Source of the DNA: Nocardia sp. SYP-A9097
GTDB lineage: Bacteria; Actinomycetota; Actinomycetes; Mycobacteriales; Mycobacteriaceae
DNA length: 64,000 bases
NCBI RefSeq assembly: GCF_009649815.1
Contig: NZ_WJIC01000010.1
Coordinates: 1 to 64,000 of the forward strand
Direction of reading: 5' to 3'
The number at the start of each line of letters is the position of its first letter. Position 1 is the stretch's first letter. The notes beneath the pieces are model-generated. The model was not told the origin of the DNA. It saw only the letters and a program-made list of their open reading frames with translations, and ran no database searches. This document shows positions 25,047 to 32,391 of this stretch, piece by piece. Both the position numbers and the translations under genes were made by a program.

Positions 25047-26162
25047 ATGCCGATTCCGTCTCGCCCGCTCCGGTCGCAGACCGCTCCGAGCGTCACCTCC
25101 GGTCCGCACGGACCGACGCGGGTGCACGCTGTCTCCGTCGTCGTACCCGTGTATCGCGGGCAGGACACCATTGCCGCGCTCGTCGCCGAGCTGGACAAGC
25201 TCAGCGGTCCGGCGCGCACGCCCGCCGGCGCGCAGTTCACGGTGAACGAGATCGTGCTGGTGCATGATCACGGGCCGGACCGTTCGGATGTGGTGCTGCA
25301 GGAGTTGGAGCAGACCTATCCGCAGGTGCGGGTGGTGTGGATGAGCCGCAATTACGGACAGGACGCCGCCACCATCGCGGGGATGGCCGCCGCCAATGGC
25401 GACTGGACCGTCACCATGGACGAGGACGGGCAGCACGATCCGGCGTTCATCGCCGACTTCCTGGACACGGCCATGACCCAGCGCGCGGATCTGGTGTACT
25501 CCAAGCCGGTCAATACCCGGCCGCACGGGTTCCTGCGCAATATCACCTCGCGGGGCGCGAAGATCGTGCTGGCAACCATTTTCGCGTTCCCGGATTCGAC
25601 CCGGTTCGAGAGCTATCGGCTGATTCGCGGCGATATCGCGCGGCAGCTGGCGCAGGTCGCCTCCAATGGCGTGTATCTGGATGTGGCGCTCACCTGGGTG
25701 GTGAGCGATGTGGCGCAGGTGCCGGTGGAGTTGCGCGCGGAGGGGCGCGAGGAGTCCGGGTACAACTACCGGCGGCTCTTCTCGCTGTTCTGGAAGATGG
25801 TGCTGTGCAGCGGAACTCGCGGTTTACGACTCGTGAGCATGCTGGGTGTGACCCTCGCGCTGGCGGGTACAGGCATGGCGGCGTGGGTGGTGTATCACGC
25901 GCTCACCAATAGCGGCACCGATCCCGAGGGCTGGGCGTCGCTGATGACGGTGCTGCTGCTGTGCTCGGGCGCGCTGCTGTTCTCGCTCGGGCTGATCGCC
26001 GAGTATCTGGGTGTGGCATTGCATGTGCTCGTGGGCAAACCGCTGTATTTAACGGTAGATTCGCCGACACCGCGACCGGTGCAACAGCATTCGGCTGACG
26101 CGGGCCAGGAATTCCAGTACAGCAACGCAGGAGCGAGGGGGATCGACCCGGGTGAGCACTGA
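25047..26162 (+). CDS. GtrB-like polyprenyl-phosphate glycosyltransferase (family 2)
   Basis: About 371 residues: GT-A fold VSVVVPVYRGQDTIAALV, VWMSRNYGQDAATIAGMAAANG and the metal site MDEDGQHDP, then two C-terminal membrane helices (about residues 272-295 and 306-328). This is the ArnC/GtrB/DPM1 layout, transferring a sugar from a nucleotide donor to polyprenyl phosphate on the cytoplasmic face. No strong ribosome-binding site precedes ATG 25047. The aminotransferase gene overlaps its end by 11 bases. It is divergent from the GtrA and large membrane-protein genes. Confidence 0.85.
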   Translation: MPIPSRPLRSQTAPSVTSGPHGPTRVHAVSVVVPVYRGQDTIAALVAELDKLSGPARTPAGAQFTVNEIVLVHDHGPDRSDVVLQELEQTYPQVRVVWMSRNYGQDAATIAGMAAANGDWTVTMDEDGQHDPAFIADFLDTAMTQRADLVYSKPVNTRPHGFLRNITSRGAKIVLATIFAFPDSTRFESYRLIRGDIARQLAQVASNGVYLDVALTWVVSDVAQVPVELRAEGREESGYNYRRLFSLFWKMVLCSGTRGLRLVSMLGVTLALAGTGMAAWVVYHALTNSGTDPEGWASLMTVLLLCSGALLFSLGLIAEYLGVALHVLVGKPLYLTVDSPTPRPVQQHSADAGQEFQYSNAGARGIDPGEH

Positions 26163-27291
26163 TCGCATCATCTTCAGCCGTCCGTTCCGCGCCACGGGTG
26201 AGCTGGCGAATGTGGAGGCCGTGCTGTCCTCCGATCACAGCCATGGCGACGGGCCGTTCACCGCGGCGGCCACCGCGAAGCTGCGCGGTATCACCGCCGC
26301 GCCGTACGCGCTGCTGACCACCTCGTGCACGCACGCGCTCGAAATGGCCGGGCTGCTATTGGAACTCGGGCCCGATGACGAGGTGATCGTGCCCAGCTTC
26401 GCCTTCACCTCCACCGCGACCGCCATGGCATTGCGCGGCGCGACAGTGGTTTTCGCCGATATCGATCTCGCGAGCGGCAATATCGATCCGGAGTCGGTGG
26501 CGGCGGCGGTGACCCCGCGCACCAAGGCCGTGGTTATCATTCACTACGGCGGCGTCGGCGCGGATATGGAACGGCTGCAACAGATCGCGGACGCACACGG
26601 CCTCGCGCTGATCGAGGACACCGCGCACGGACTCGGCGGTACCTGGCGCGGACGACCGCTCGGCACCATCGGCACCGTGGGCGCGCTGAGCTTCCACGAC
26701 ACCAAGAACGTGCACTGCGGTGAGGGTGGGGCACTGCTGCTCACCGACGAAATCCTCATGGCGCGAGCGGAGATCGTGCGCGAGAAGGGCACCGACCGGG
26801 CGCGCTTCCTGCGCGGGGCGGTGGACAAGTACTCGTGGCAGGACATCGGCTCCAGCTATCTGCCGAGTGAGTTGAACGCGGCGGTGCTGGATGCCCAGCT
26901 CGCGGAGTTCGACACCATCCAGGCCAATCGGCATCGGGTATGGGATCACTACGCGGCGGCACTGCCGGAGTGGGCCGCTCGCAACGATGTTCAGCTCATG
27001 ACGGTTCCGGACGACCGCGAGCACACCGCACACCTGTACTTCCTGCGCGTCCCCACCGAGGACCGCCGCGACGACCTCATCAGGCATCTTGCGGCGCAGG
27101 GAATTTCGGCCCCGTTCCACTACATCCCGCTGGATTCCAGCCCTGCGGGGCTGAAGCTGGGCCGTACCCCGACGCCGTGCACACGCAGCGCGGAATTCTC
27201 GGGAACCATTGTACGCCTTCCCCTTTGGCCCGGTCTCACCGAGCAGCAGCTCGACCGGGTCGTCGAGGGTATCACCGGCTTCACCGTCTGA
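26152..27291 (+). CDS. DegT/DnrJ/EryC1/StrS sugar aminotransferase
   Basis: 379 residues. PLP-dependent fold type I with EVIVPSFAFTSTATAMALRGATVVFADID, AVVIIHYGGVGADME, LIEDTAHGLGGTWRGRPLGTIGTVGALSFHDTKNVHCGEGGALL (Schiff-base Lys in the HDTKN segment) and the C-terminal LPLWPGLTEQQLDRV. Closest in pattern to dTDP-4-amino-4,6-dideoxygalactose transaminase (RffA/WecE), so it likely makes an amino-dideoxy sugar. GTG 26152 overlaps the GtrB gene. The combination suggests that the transferred sugar is an amino sugar made from a nucleotide-keto sugar. Confidence 0.88.
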   Translation: MSTDRIIFSRPFRATGELANVEAVLSSDHSHGDGPFTAAATAKLRGITAAPYALLTTSCTHALEMAGLLLELGPDDEVIVPSFAFTSTATAMALRGATVVFADIDLASGNIDPESVAAAVTPRTKAVVIIHYGGVGADMERLQQIADAHGLALIEDTAHGLGGTWRGRPLGTIGTVGALSFHDTKNVHCGEGGALLLTDEILMARAEIVREKGTDRARFLRGAVDKYSWQDIGSSYLPSELNAAVLDAQLAEFDTIQANRHRVWDHYAAALPEWAARNDVQLMTVPDDREHTAHLYFLRVPTEDRRDDLIRHLAAQGISAPFHYIPLDSSPAGLKLGRTPTPCTRSAEFSGTIVRLPLWPGLTEQQLDRVVEGITGFTV

Positions 27292-27304
27292 CGCGTAAGC
27301 TCCA

Positions 27305-27321
27305 CCCCCAGATTCAGGGGG
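27305..27321 (+). terminator. Small hairpin after the aminotransferase
   Basis: CCCCC, loop AGATTCA and GGGGG, extendable outward by a few pairs, starts 14 bases past the stop codon. It has no T-run, so it is a weak terminator candidate. Confidence 0.3.
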
Positions 27322-27388
27322 CTGGACCCGCGCGCTCGCCGCTGCCTAGGCTGCCCGGATATCCATTCGAGGAGTGAAGGGCAGCAAC

Positions 27389-27619
27389 ATGATTCGAAAA
27401 GCAGTACTCACGGCGGCGGCGGCGGGAATCCTGATCCTGTCCCCCGCCGTCGCCTCGGCCGAGACGACGGCGACCGAGGTCGCCGCCGCCCCCACGACGG
27501 CACAGCACATCGATATCAGTACCGGTTCCGGCGTGGCGAACACCATCATCAATGGCCTGATCACCATTATCTTCGGCCCGAACGACCCCACCACCTGCAA
27601 GTTCCCGTACTGCTTCTGA
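27389..27619 (+). CDS. Small secreted protein of unknown function
   Basis: 76 residues. A clear signal peptide (MIRKAVLTAAAAGILILSP, cleavage near ASA-ET) is followed by a short Thr/Ala-rich stretch. The hydrophobic tail contains NGLITIIFGPND and ends in a two-cysteine motif (CKFPYCF). The closely spaced cysteines could form a disulfide. No family recognised. ATG 27389 follows AAGG at eight bases. The downstream region is a degraded transposase on the opposite strand. Confidence 0.65.
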   Translation: MIRKAVLTAAAAGILILSPAVASAETTATEVAAAPTTAQHIDISTGSGVANTIINGLITIIFGPNDPTTCKFPYCF

Positions 27620-27628
27620 GCTTGTTCT

Positions 27629-28544
27629 TCAACCAGCTCGGTCGCGTTGGTAGAGAGCGGTGAGTCGTTTGACGGTCTTGCCGACGTCGTAACGAGTTGC
27701 GGGGCAGTGGTTTCGGTGGCCGGGTGGTCGTCCCGGGCCTGGCCGGGTGGGTTTGGGTGCGCCGGCCGGGCATCCGAGGGCTGCACGTAGGTTCCGGAAC
27801 CCGCGACGGACTCTGGCCGGGGTGAGCCGGTGCGGGTCGGCGGGGTTTCTCCCACCGGTGCCGCAGGTCAGCGGCCAATGGGCGGGCGAGCCGGACTTGG
27901 GTGTGGGCGGCGATGACAGCCAGGTCCAGCGGTCGGCGGCCTCCGGGGTGCGGAGTTTGGGGCGGGTCCAGTCCAGGGAGGTGATCGTGGTAACCGTGGG
28001 CCACGGCCACGATCGTGGGTCGGCGAAGCGGAACTCCGGCGATCAGCCGCTCGACCACGCCGCGCAGCTGGGTGGCGGTCACCAGGGCGGCGTCGTCCGC
28101 GGGTCCGAGTCGCCCCGCGTCCAGGATCTGAGTCCACGACGTGGCCCCTGATCCAAGCACCGCCACGAACGAATTCGGCCAGCCGGGGATGAACTGCGAC
28201 GCCGATTTCACCCGGCCGTAGACGTGGCAGAACAACCGATCCGGTGAACATGCCGCGTCCGAACGCAACCATGCCGACACATCCACCGCCAACAGATTTC
28301 GCAAGCGACAAATGTCGATCCAGCCCTCGTTGAGACCGTCGTAGAGCGCACCGTGGCCGAGGCGATGTTCCGGGCTCAGCGTCAACTCCGGTATCGACCG
28401 CACCGCCCCCTGCGCACACAACACCGCCTCGGTCAGCTCGAACAACTCATCACCCCGCGCGGTCAGACACGCATACAACTCGCCCCACATGCGCGACAGT
28501 TCCGCGAACGCGTCCCCCGTCCCGCACGTAACCGGCAGACTCAT
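27629..28544 (-). pseudogene. Transposase remnant with internal deletion and frameshift
   Basis: The N-terminal 170 residues (MSLPVTCGTGDAFAELSRMW.. to GRLGPADDAALVTATQLRGVVERLIAG, with LAVDVSAWLRSDAACSPDRLFCHVYGR) match a family of actinobacterial DDE-type transposases I recognise by these blocks. They run directly into C-terminal blocks (LAVIAAHTQVRLARPLAADLRHRWE). The final part, RVRRGFRNLRAALGCPAG and DVGKTVKRLTALYQR, continues in a different frame and ends at a TGA at 27629. The central catalytic region is missing, so this is a dead insertion element. Terminal inverted repeats were not identified. Confidence 0.75.
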
Positions 28545-28681
28545 ACCCGCGGCCTTCGTCTCGGCTCACGTGCATTCCTTGGTCGGAGCACATGATCCGG
28601 CGAAGGCCGCCTGCTTGTCCGGCGAACAACCAAGCAAGCCAAGCGGTTTGAAAGCCGAGAATATCGAACCAGCTCAGACGC

Positions 28682-28783
28682 CTACGCGTCGATGTGCTCG
28701 AGGATCTGCTTGGCGCTGGGACGGACCTGGTGGCCGACCTGGTACTGCCACTGCTGCGATCCGGCGTTGCTGAGTTCACTCAC
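28682..28783 (-). other. 33-codon ORF or gene fragment of unknown origin
   Basis: GTG 28783 opens a short reading frame containing GSQQWQYQVGHQVRPSAKQI and ending LEHIDA before TAG. The composition is protein-like, but no family is recognised. It lies next to the transposase remnant and could be the surviving end of a gene cut by the insertion. Confidence 0.25.
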
Positions 28784-28917
28784 CCCGCAACAATAGCGTT
28801 CAACGACAACCGCTTTCGACGAGGCCGCAAGTGCACCGAACCCGCGATCGCGAGGGACTGAGGTTGAAGAACAAGCTGAGCACGGTCCGCCGGTCATCGC
28901 GAGGGTGACTGGACGAT

Positions 28918-28949
28918 AAAGGGGCCGCTCCGTCGGGTGCGGCCCCTTT
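28918..28949 (-). terminator. Intrinsic terminator of the cupin operon
   Basis: A perfect 11-bp stem AAAGGGGCCGC/GCGGCCCCTTT with a 10-base loop lies six bases beyond the cupin stop codon. On the minus strand the stem ends in TTT and continues ATCG. It could work in both directions. Confidence 0.75.
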
Positions 28950-28954
28950 ATCGG

Positions 28955-29451
28955 TCAGCCTCTGGCGTCGTTCCAGGGCGGGCTGTTGCGGAAATAGGTG
29001 TCGTAGATTTCCTGGACGTCCAGCAGCGATTCGGGCGGGACCTTGCCGTAGGCGATGCGCTCGAGGTGGCGGAAGTACTCGAACCGTTCGACACCGGGGG
29101 TGATGATGATCAGAATGTCGGCGTCGCAGCCGGGGGCGGCGGCGAAAGCGTGGGCCAGGCCGGGCGGTACGACGACCACATCGCCTTTTTCGGCGATCAC
29201 CACCTGCTCACCGGAGAGCACCTGGGCGGTGCCTTCGAGCATGTAGAACAGCTCCGCCGAGCGCGAATGATGGTGTGGTCCAGCGCCATTCGCGCCGTCT
29301 TTCAGGGTGACGCGGTGCGTGGAGAGCACACACTACCGGTCGAACTGCTGTCGGCCAGCAGCCGGATGGTGGTCGGGGCCTGGCCGATGACTTCGGCGTC
29401 GCCGGAGCGGACAATGACCGAATCGTCGAATTCCGGTCCTATCAGCAACAT
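28955..29451 (-). pseudogene. Cupin-domain protein, frameshifted at a GT repeat
   Basis: ATG 29451 (preceded by GAAGGAG) starts MLLIGPEFDDSVIVRSGD and AEVIGQAPTTIRLLADSSS, then TGSV, after which the frame soon stops. A shift of two bases restores LSTHRVTLKDGANGAGPHHHSRSAELFYMLEG..., a complete single-domain cupin with metal ligands HHH..E and a C-terminal His (GLAHAF). The shift coincides with the short repeat GTGTGTG (29333-29327). Either the gene is inactivated or phase-variable, or the repeat was mis-sequenced. The restored protein would be about 164 residues. It is the last gene of an operon with DUF4267 and DUF1772 proteins. Confidence 0.75.
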
Positions 29452-29470
29452 TTCGAGGTGCTCCTTCGAA

Positions 29471-29842
29471 TCAGACGAGGAAAAGCAGGACGGCGCTGAT
29501 CAATACGGCTATGGCGGTGGCGAAGTGGATGCCGAAGGCCACCGCCTTCGTACCGCCGTGTCGCAGGACGATGGCGGTGTCACCGAACGGGGTGAGCGCG
29601 ACGGCGAGCATGAACCAGCCCTCGGCGGACGCGCCCGCGAAGGCGAGCAATGCCAAACCGATGACACCCGAGGTGAGATCGCGCAGGCCCTTGATGCTCA
29701 GGTAGGCGGCGGCATCACCATCGGCTTTCGCGGGTACGCCGTAGGCCGCCGCCGCGGTCTCCGGAGCCAGCAGGAACCGCACTCCGACGAGGATGATCAT
29801 GAGGTTGAGCACAATGGCCAACCCACAGGCGAGAACTGTCAC
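29471..29842 (-). CDS. DUF4267-type small membrane protein
   Basis: 123 residues with four predicted helices and the family-like stretch VGVRFLLAPETAAAAYGVP, then LSIKGLRDLTSGVIGL. GTG 29842 is preceded by AGGGGA. It sits ten bases after the DUF1772 gene and 19 bases before the cupin start. No biochemical role is known. Confidence 0.75.
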   Translation of the reverse strand: MTVLACGLAIVLNLMIILVGVRFLLAPETAAAAYGVPAKADGDAAAYLSIKGLRDLTSGVIGLALLAFAGASAEGWFMLAVALTPFGDTAIVLRHGGTKAVAFGIHFATAIAVLISAVLLFLV

Positions 29843-29852
29843 GGTGATTCCC

Positions 29853-30386
29853 CTAGCTCGACAGGATGGCTTGTCCGGCAACGGATTGCGCGGTGGTACG
29901 ACGGAAACGCAAGAGCGCCACCGAGAAACAACCCAGCGCGGCCACACTCGCCAGGGTGCGGGCGATATTCCAGGCCACCCACGGCCCCTCGAAGTCCGCG
30001 CGGACCGCGGCCAGATCGGCGATCTGCGCCGGATCGCCCGCGGCGGCCAGCTTGTCGTTGAGCGGGACGTTCGCGCCGCTGGTGATCAGGAACATCACCA
30101 CGTAGCAGGCGAATCCGGCAATGGCCCAGTACCGGACCGCCGGATCACCGGAGCGCCAGTTCGTCACCACCGCGGCCAGCCCCACCGCCAGCCCACCCAT
30201 GAACAGGGTCATGAACAGCGGATTCACAATGGCCACATTGATGTTCTGCATGACCTCGACGAACGCCGCGTCACCACCGCGCCGCAGGCCGGGCATGACG
30301 GCATAGGCGAATCCGGCGAACAATCCCGCCATCAGACCGGCCGTTATCGCCGCCGCGACCAAGGAGGCCACGCGTGCCGCCCTCAT
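29853..30386 (-). CDS. DUF1772 (anthrone oxygenase family) membrane protein
   Basis: 177 residues with four helices and the DUF1772 marks GLMAGLFAGFAYAVMPGLRR, VEVMQNINVAIVNPLF and the C-terminal FEGPWVAWNIARTLASVAAL. Some fungal members oxidise anthrones to anthraquinones without cofactor, but most bacterial ones are uncharacterised. Its ATG overlaps the stop of a 10-codon upstream mini-ORF (ATGA). It is first in an operon with DUF4267 and the cupin, divergent from a LysR regulator that probably controls it. Confidence 0.82.
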   Translation of the reverse strand: MRAARVASLVAAAITAGLMAGLFAGFAYAVMPGLRRGGDAAFVEVMQNINVAIVNPLFMTLFMGGLAVGLAAVVTNWRSGDPAVRYWAIAGFACYVVMFLITSGANVPLNDKLAAAGDPAQIADLAAVRADFEGPWVAWNIARTLASVAALGCFSVALLRFRRTTAQSVAGQAILSS

Positions 30387-30415
30387 CGTGCGAGGTCTTT
30401 CATGTGTTCGGACAT
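30383..30415 (-). CDS. Ten-codon mini-ORF coupled to the DUF1772 gene
   Basis: ATG 30415, preceded by GAGGAA, encodes MSEHMKDLAR and ends in TGA overlapping the DUF1772 ATG. It has a better ribosome-binding site than the downstream gene itself. It may be a translational coupler or the residue of a former gene. Confidence 0.4.
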   Translation of the reverse strand: MSEHMKDLAR

Positions 30416-30610
30416 GGCTTTTCGTTCCTCATCTCACTCGTTCAACTGCCTCTCAAAGGATTCATAAGGCGAGCGCGGGGAACAATGCCGCGTTGACCAA
30501 CCGGCGTTTAGCCATGGTGAACAGTCCATCCGGAACAAATCGATGCTCTTGCCGGTATTACGTGGGGTCCTCGGGTCGGTGGGCATAAGTTCGAGTGAGA
30601 CGGAGCGGCA

Positions 30611-31540
30611 ATGGAGCGGATCGAGATCGAGGCGTTCCTGACGCTGGCAGACGAACTGCACTTCGGGAAGTCGGCGGACCGGATGCGGGTGTCGACCGGA
30701 CGGGTCAGTCAGTTGATTCACGGAATCGAGCGGCGGTTCGGAGCTCCACTGTTCGAGCGCACAAGTCGCCGGGTGGTGCTGACGCCCGTCGGCAAACAAT
30801 TGCTGGACGATCTGCGGCCCGGACACGATCTGATCCAGGAGGCGATCCGACGTGCGACTGCCGCGGGGCGCTGTGTGCCCGGGACGCTCGAGGTCGGTTT
30901 CGTCGGTACGGGCGCGGGCACTTTCGTACTGGAGGCCGCCGACAGATTCACCGCCGCACATCCGGGCGCGGATGTCCGTATTCGGGAACTGCCGCTGTTC
31001 GAGGGTTCGGCGGCGCTGCACGCGGATCTGGTCGAGATGGTGCTGACGTTTCATCCCGTCAATGGGCCGGGCCTGCGCAGCGGGCCGGTGCTGCGCACCC
31101 TGCCCCGGCTGCTCGCCCTCCCGAAAGCACATGCGCTGGCCGCGCGGGACTCCTTATCGCTGAACGATTTGGCCGATATCACGCTGATCGGAGCGCCCGA
31201 ATCGACTCCGAAAGCGGTTGCCGAGGATCGCGTGCCGAACCGCACACCCGACGGCAGGGTGATCCGGCATGGCAAGTCCGCGAGCACTTTTCAGGAGGCC
31301 ATCAGTCTCGTCGGCGGCGGCGAGGGCGCGTTCGTGGTCGGCGATGAGGGTTCCTGCTATCGCTCCCATCCGCGCATCACCTATCTGCCGATCGAGGACG
31401 CGCCGCCGTTGCAGGGCCGGCTGATCTGGCGGGAGTCGCGCGAGAACGCGCGTATCAGGGCCTTCAACGAGGCGGCGATAGCGGCGAGCGGCAGCGACTG
31501 CCGTGGCCCGCGCTCAGGCGATTCGGTCGGCGCCCGCTGA
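30611..31540 (+). CDS. LysR-family transcriptional regulator
   Basis: 309 residues. The N-terminal winged helix (IEAFLTLADELHFGKSADRMRVSTGRVSQLIHGIERRFGAPLFERTSRRVVLTPVG) is followed by a periplasmic-binding-like effector domain from about residue 90. It is divergent from the DUF1772/DUF4267/cupin operon across a 224-base gap, the standard arrangement for LysR control of a neighbour. The effector is unknown. ATG 30611 follows GACGGAG. Confidence 0.9.
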   Translation: MERIEIEAFLTLADELHFGKSADRMRVSTGRVSQLIHGIERRFGAPLFERTSRRVVLTPVGKQLLDDLRPGHDLIQEAIRRATAAGRCVPGTLEVGFVGTGAGTFVLEAADRFTAAHPGADVRIRELPLFEGSAALHADLVEMVLTFHPVNGPGLRSGPVLRTLPRLLALPKAHALAARDSLSLNDLADITLIGAPESTPKAVAEDRVPNRTPDGRVIRHGKSASTFQEAISLVGGGEGAFVVGDEGSCYRSHPRITYLPIEDAPPLQGRLIWRESRENARIRAFNEAAIAASGSDCRGPRSGDSVGAR

Positions 31541-31582
31541 CCTCTTCTCCATCGAAATGCGCACGGCCGGAATGATTCCCGG

Positions 31583-32224
31583 TCAGTTCTTGGGCCGGGC
31601 AATGAGAATGTGGCCGGGGATCGGCTTGTGCTGCACCACCCGATCCTCCACCACCAGCCCGGCGGCCTCCAGCGCGGCGACGACCTCGGCGACCGGCCGC
31701 AACCGGAATCCGAACTGCGTGAACGGCATCTTCGCCATCCCATCCGGATCACCGATACCGATCGCGACTCGCCCCCGCGGGCTCAGCACCCGCGCGAATT
31801 CCGCACAGACCCGGTCCAATTCGGGCACGAAGTAAATGGTGTTCACCGTAATCGCCGCATCGACACTCGCCTTCGCGAACGGCAATTCGGTGAGCGACCC
31901 ATCCAAAACCTGCAACCGCCCCGCCCCGATCGCGGTCGCGAAATTGGTCTTGGCCCGCTTCAACATATCCACCGAAATCTCCACCCCCTGCACGGTCCCG
32001 GTAGGCCCGACCCGATCGAGCAGCAGCGACAACCCGACCCCACCCCCGAACCCCACATCGGCAACCGTCTCCCCCGTCACCGGCGCGGCCCCCGCCACCG
32101 CCTCATCGATGAGAAACCGATTGGCCCGATTGAGCATGAGCGCGGTGCCCTTACCCAGCAGGCCATGCGGATTACCGAGCTGACCGGCAACAGTGGACAT
32201 CACACGTGCGGCAAGGGGATTCAC
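31583..32224 (-). CDS. Class I SAM-dependent methyltransferase
   Basis: 213 residues. SAM-binding motif I VADVGFGGGVGLSLLLDRVG, acidic loop QGVEIS, motif II GSLTELPFAKASVDAAITVNTIYFVPEL and post-motif LSPRGRVAIGIGDP (Methyltransf_11-type). The substrate is unknown. It starts with GTG 32224. The palindrome CCCCGAATTTCGGGG (32271-32285) lies 47 bases upstream and may be an operator. Downstream it converges on the LysR gene. Confidence 0.85.
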   Translation of the reverse strand: MNPLAARVMSTVAGQLGNPHGLLGKGTALMLNRANRFLIDEAVAGAAPVTGETVADVGFGGGVGLSLLLDRVGPTGTVQGVEISVDMLKRAKTNFATAIGAGRLQVLDGSLTELPFAKASVDAAITVNTIYFVPELDRVCAEFARVLSPRGRVAIGIGDPDGMAKMPFTQFGFRLRPVAEVVAALEAAGLVVEDRVVQHKPIPGHILIARPKN

Positions 32225-32270
32225 CTCTTCGATGCTACCGCCGCACCGGAGACCGGATCAGTTCACGACC

Positions 32271-32285
32271 CCCCGAATTTCGGGG
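32271..32285. promoter_or_regulatory. Perfect 15-base palindrome upstream of the methyltransferase gene
   Basis: CCCCGAATTTCGGGG has perfect 7-base arms around one central base, 47 bases before GTG 32224. Possible operator. Confidence 0.35.
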
Positions 32286-32322
32286 ATGGTCCGACCCCCG
32301 CAACATCCCTAGACTCCCCTAC

Positions 32323-32363
32323 AGCGGCGATCGGCCGGACCCCCGACCCGTCCGATCGCCGCT
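32323..32363 (-). terminator. Hairpin after the lipase/acyl-CoA synthetase gene
   Basis: AGCGGCGATCGG and CCGATCGCCGCT are perfect 12-bp arms with a 17-base loop, starting 29 bases past the stop of the large gene. It lacks a T-run; likely terminator. Confidence 0.5.
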
Positions 32364-32391
32364 GATACTCCAGGGATGTGCCCCCGGCGAA

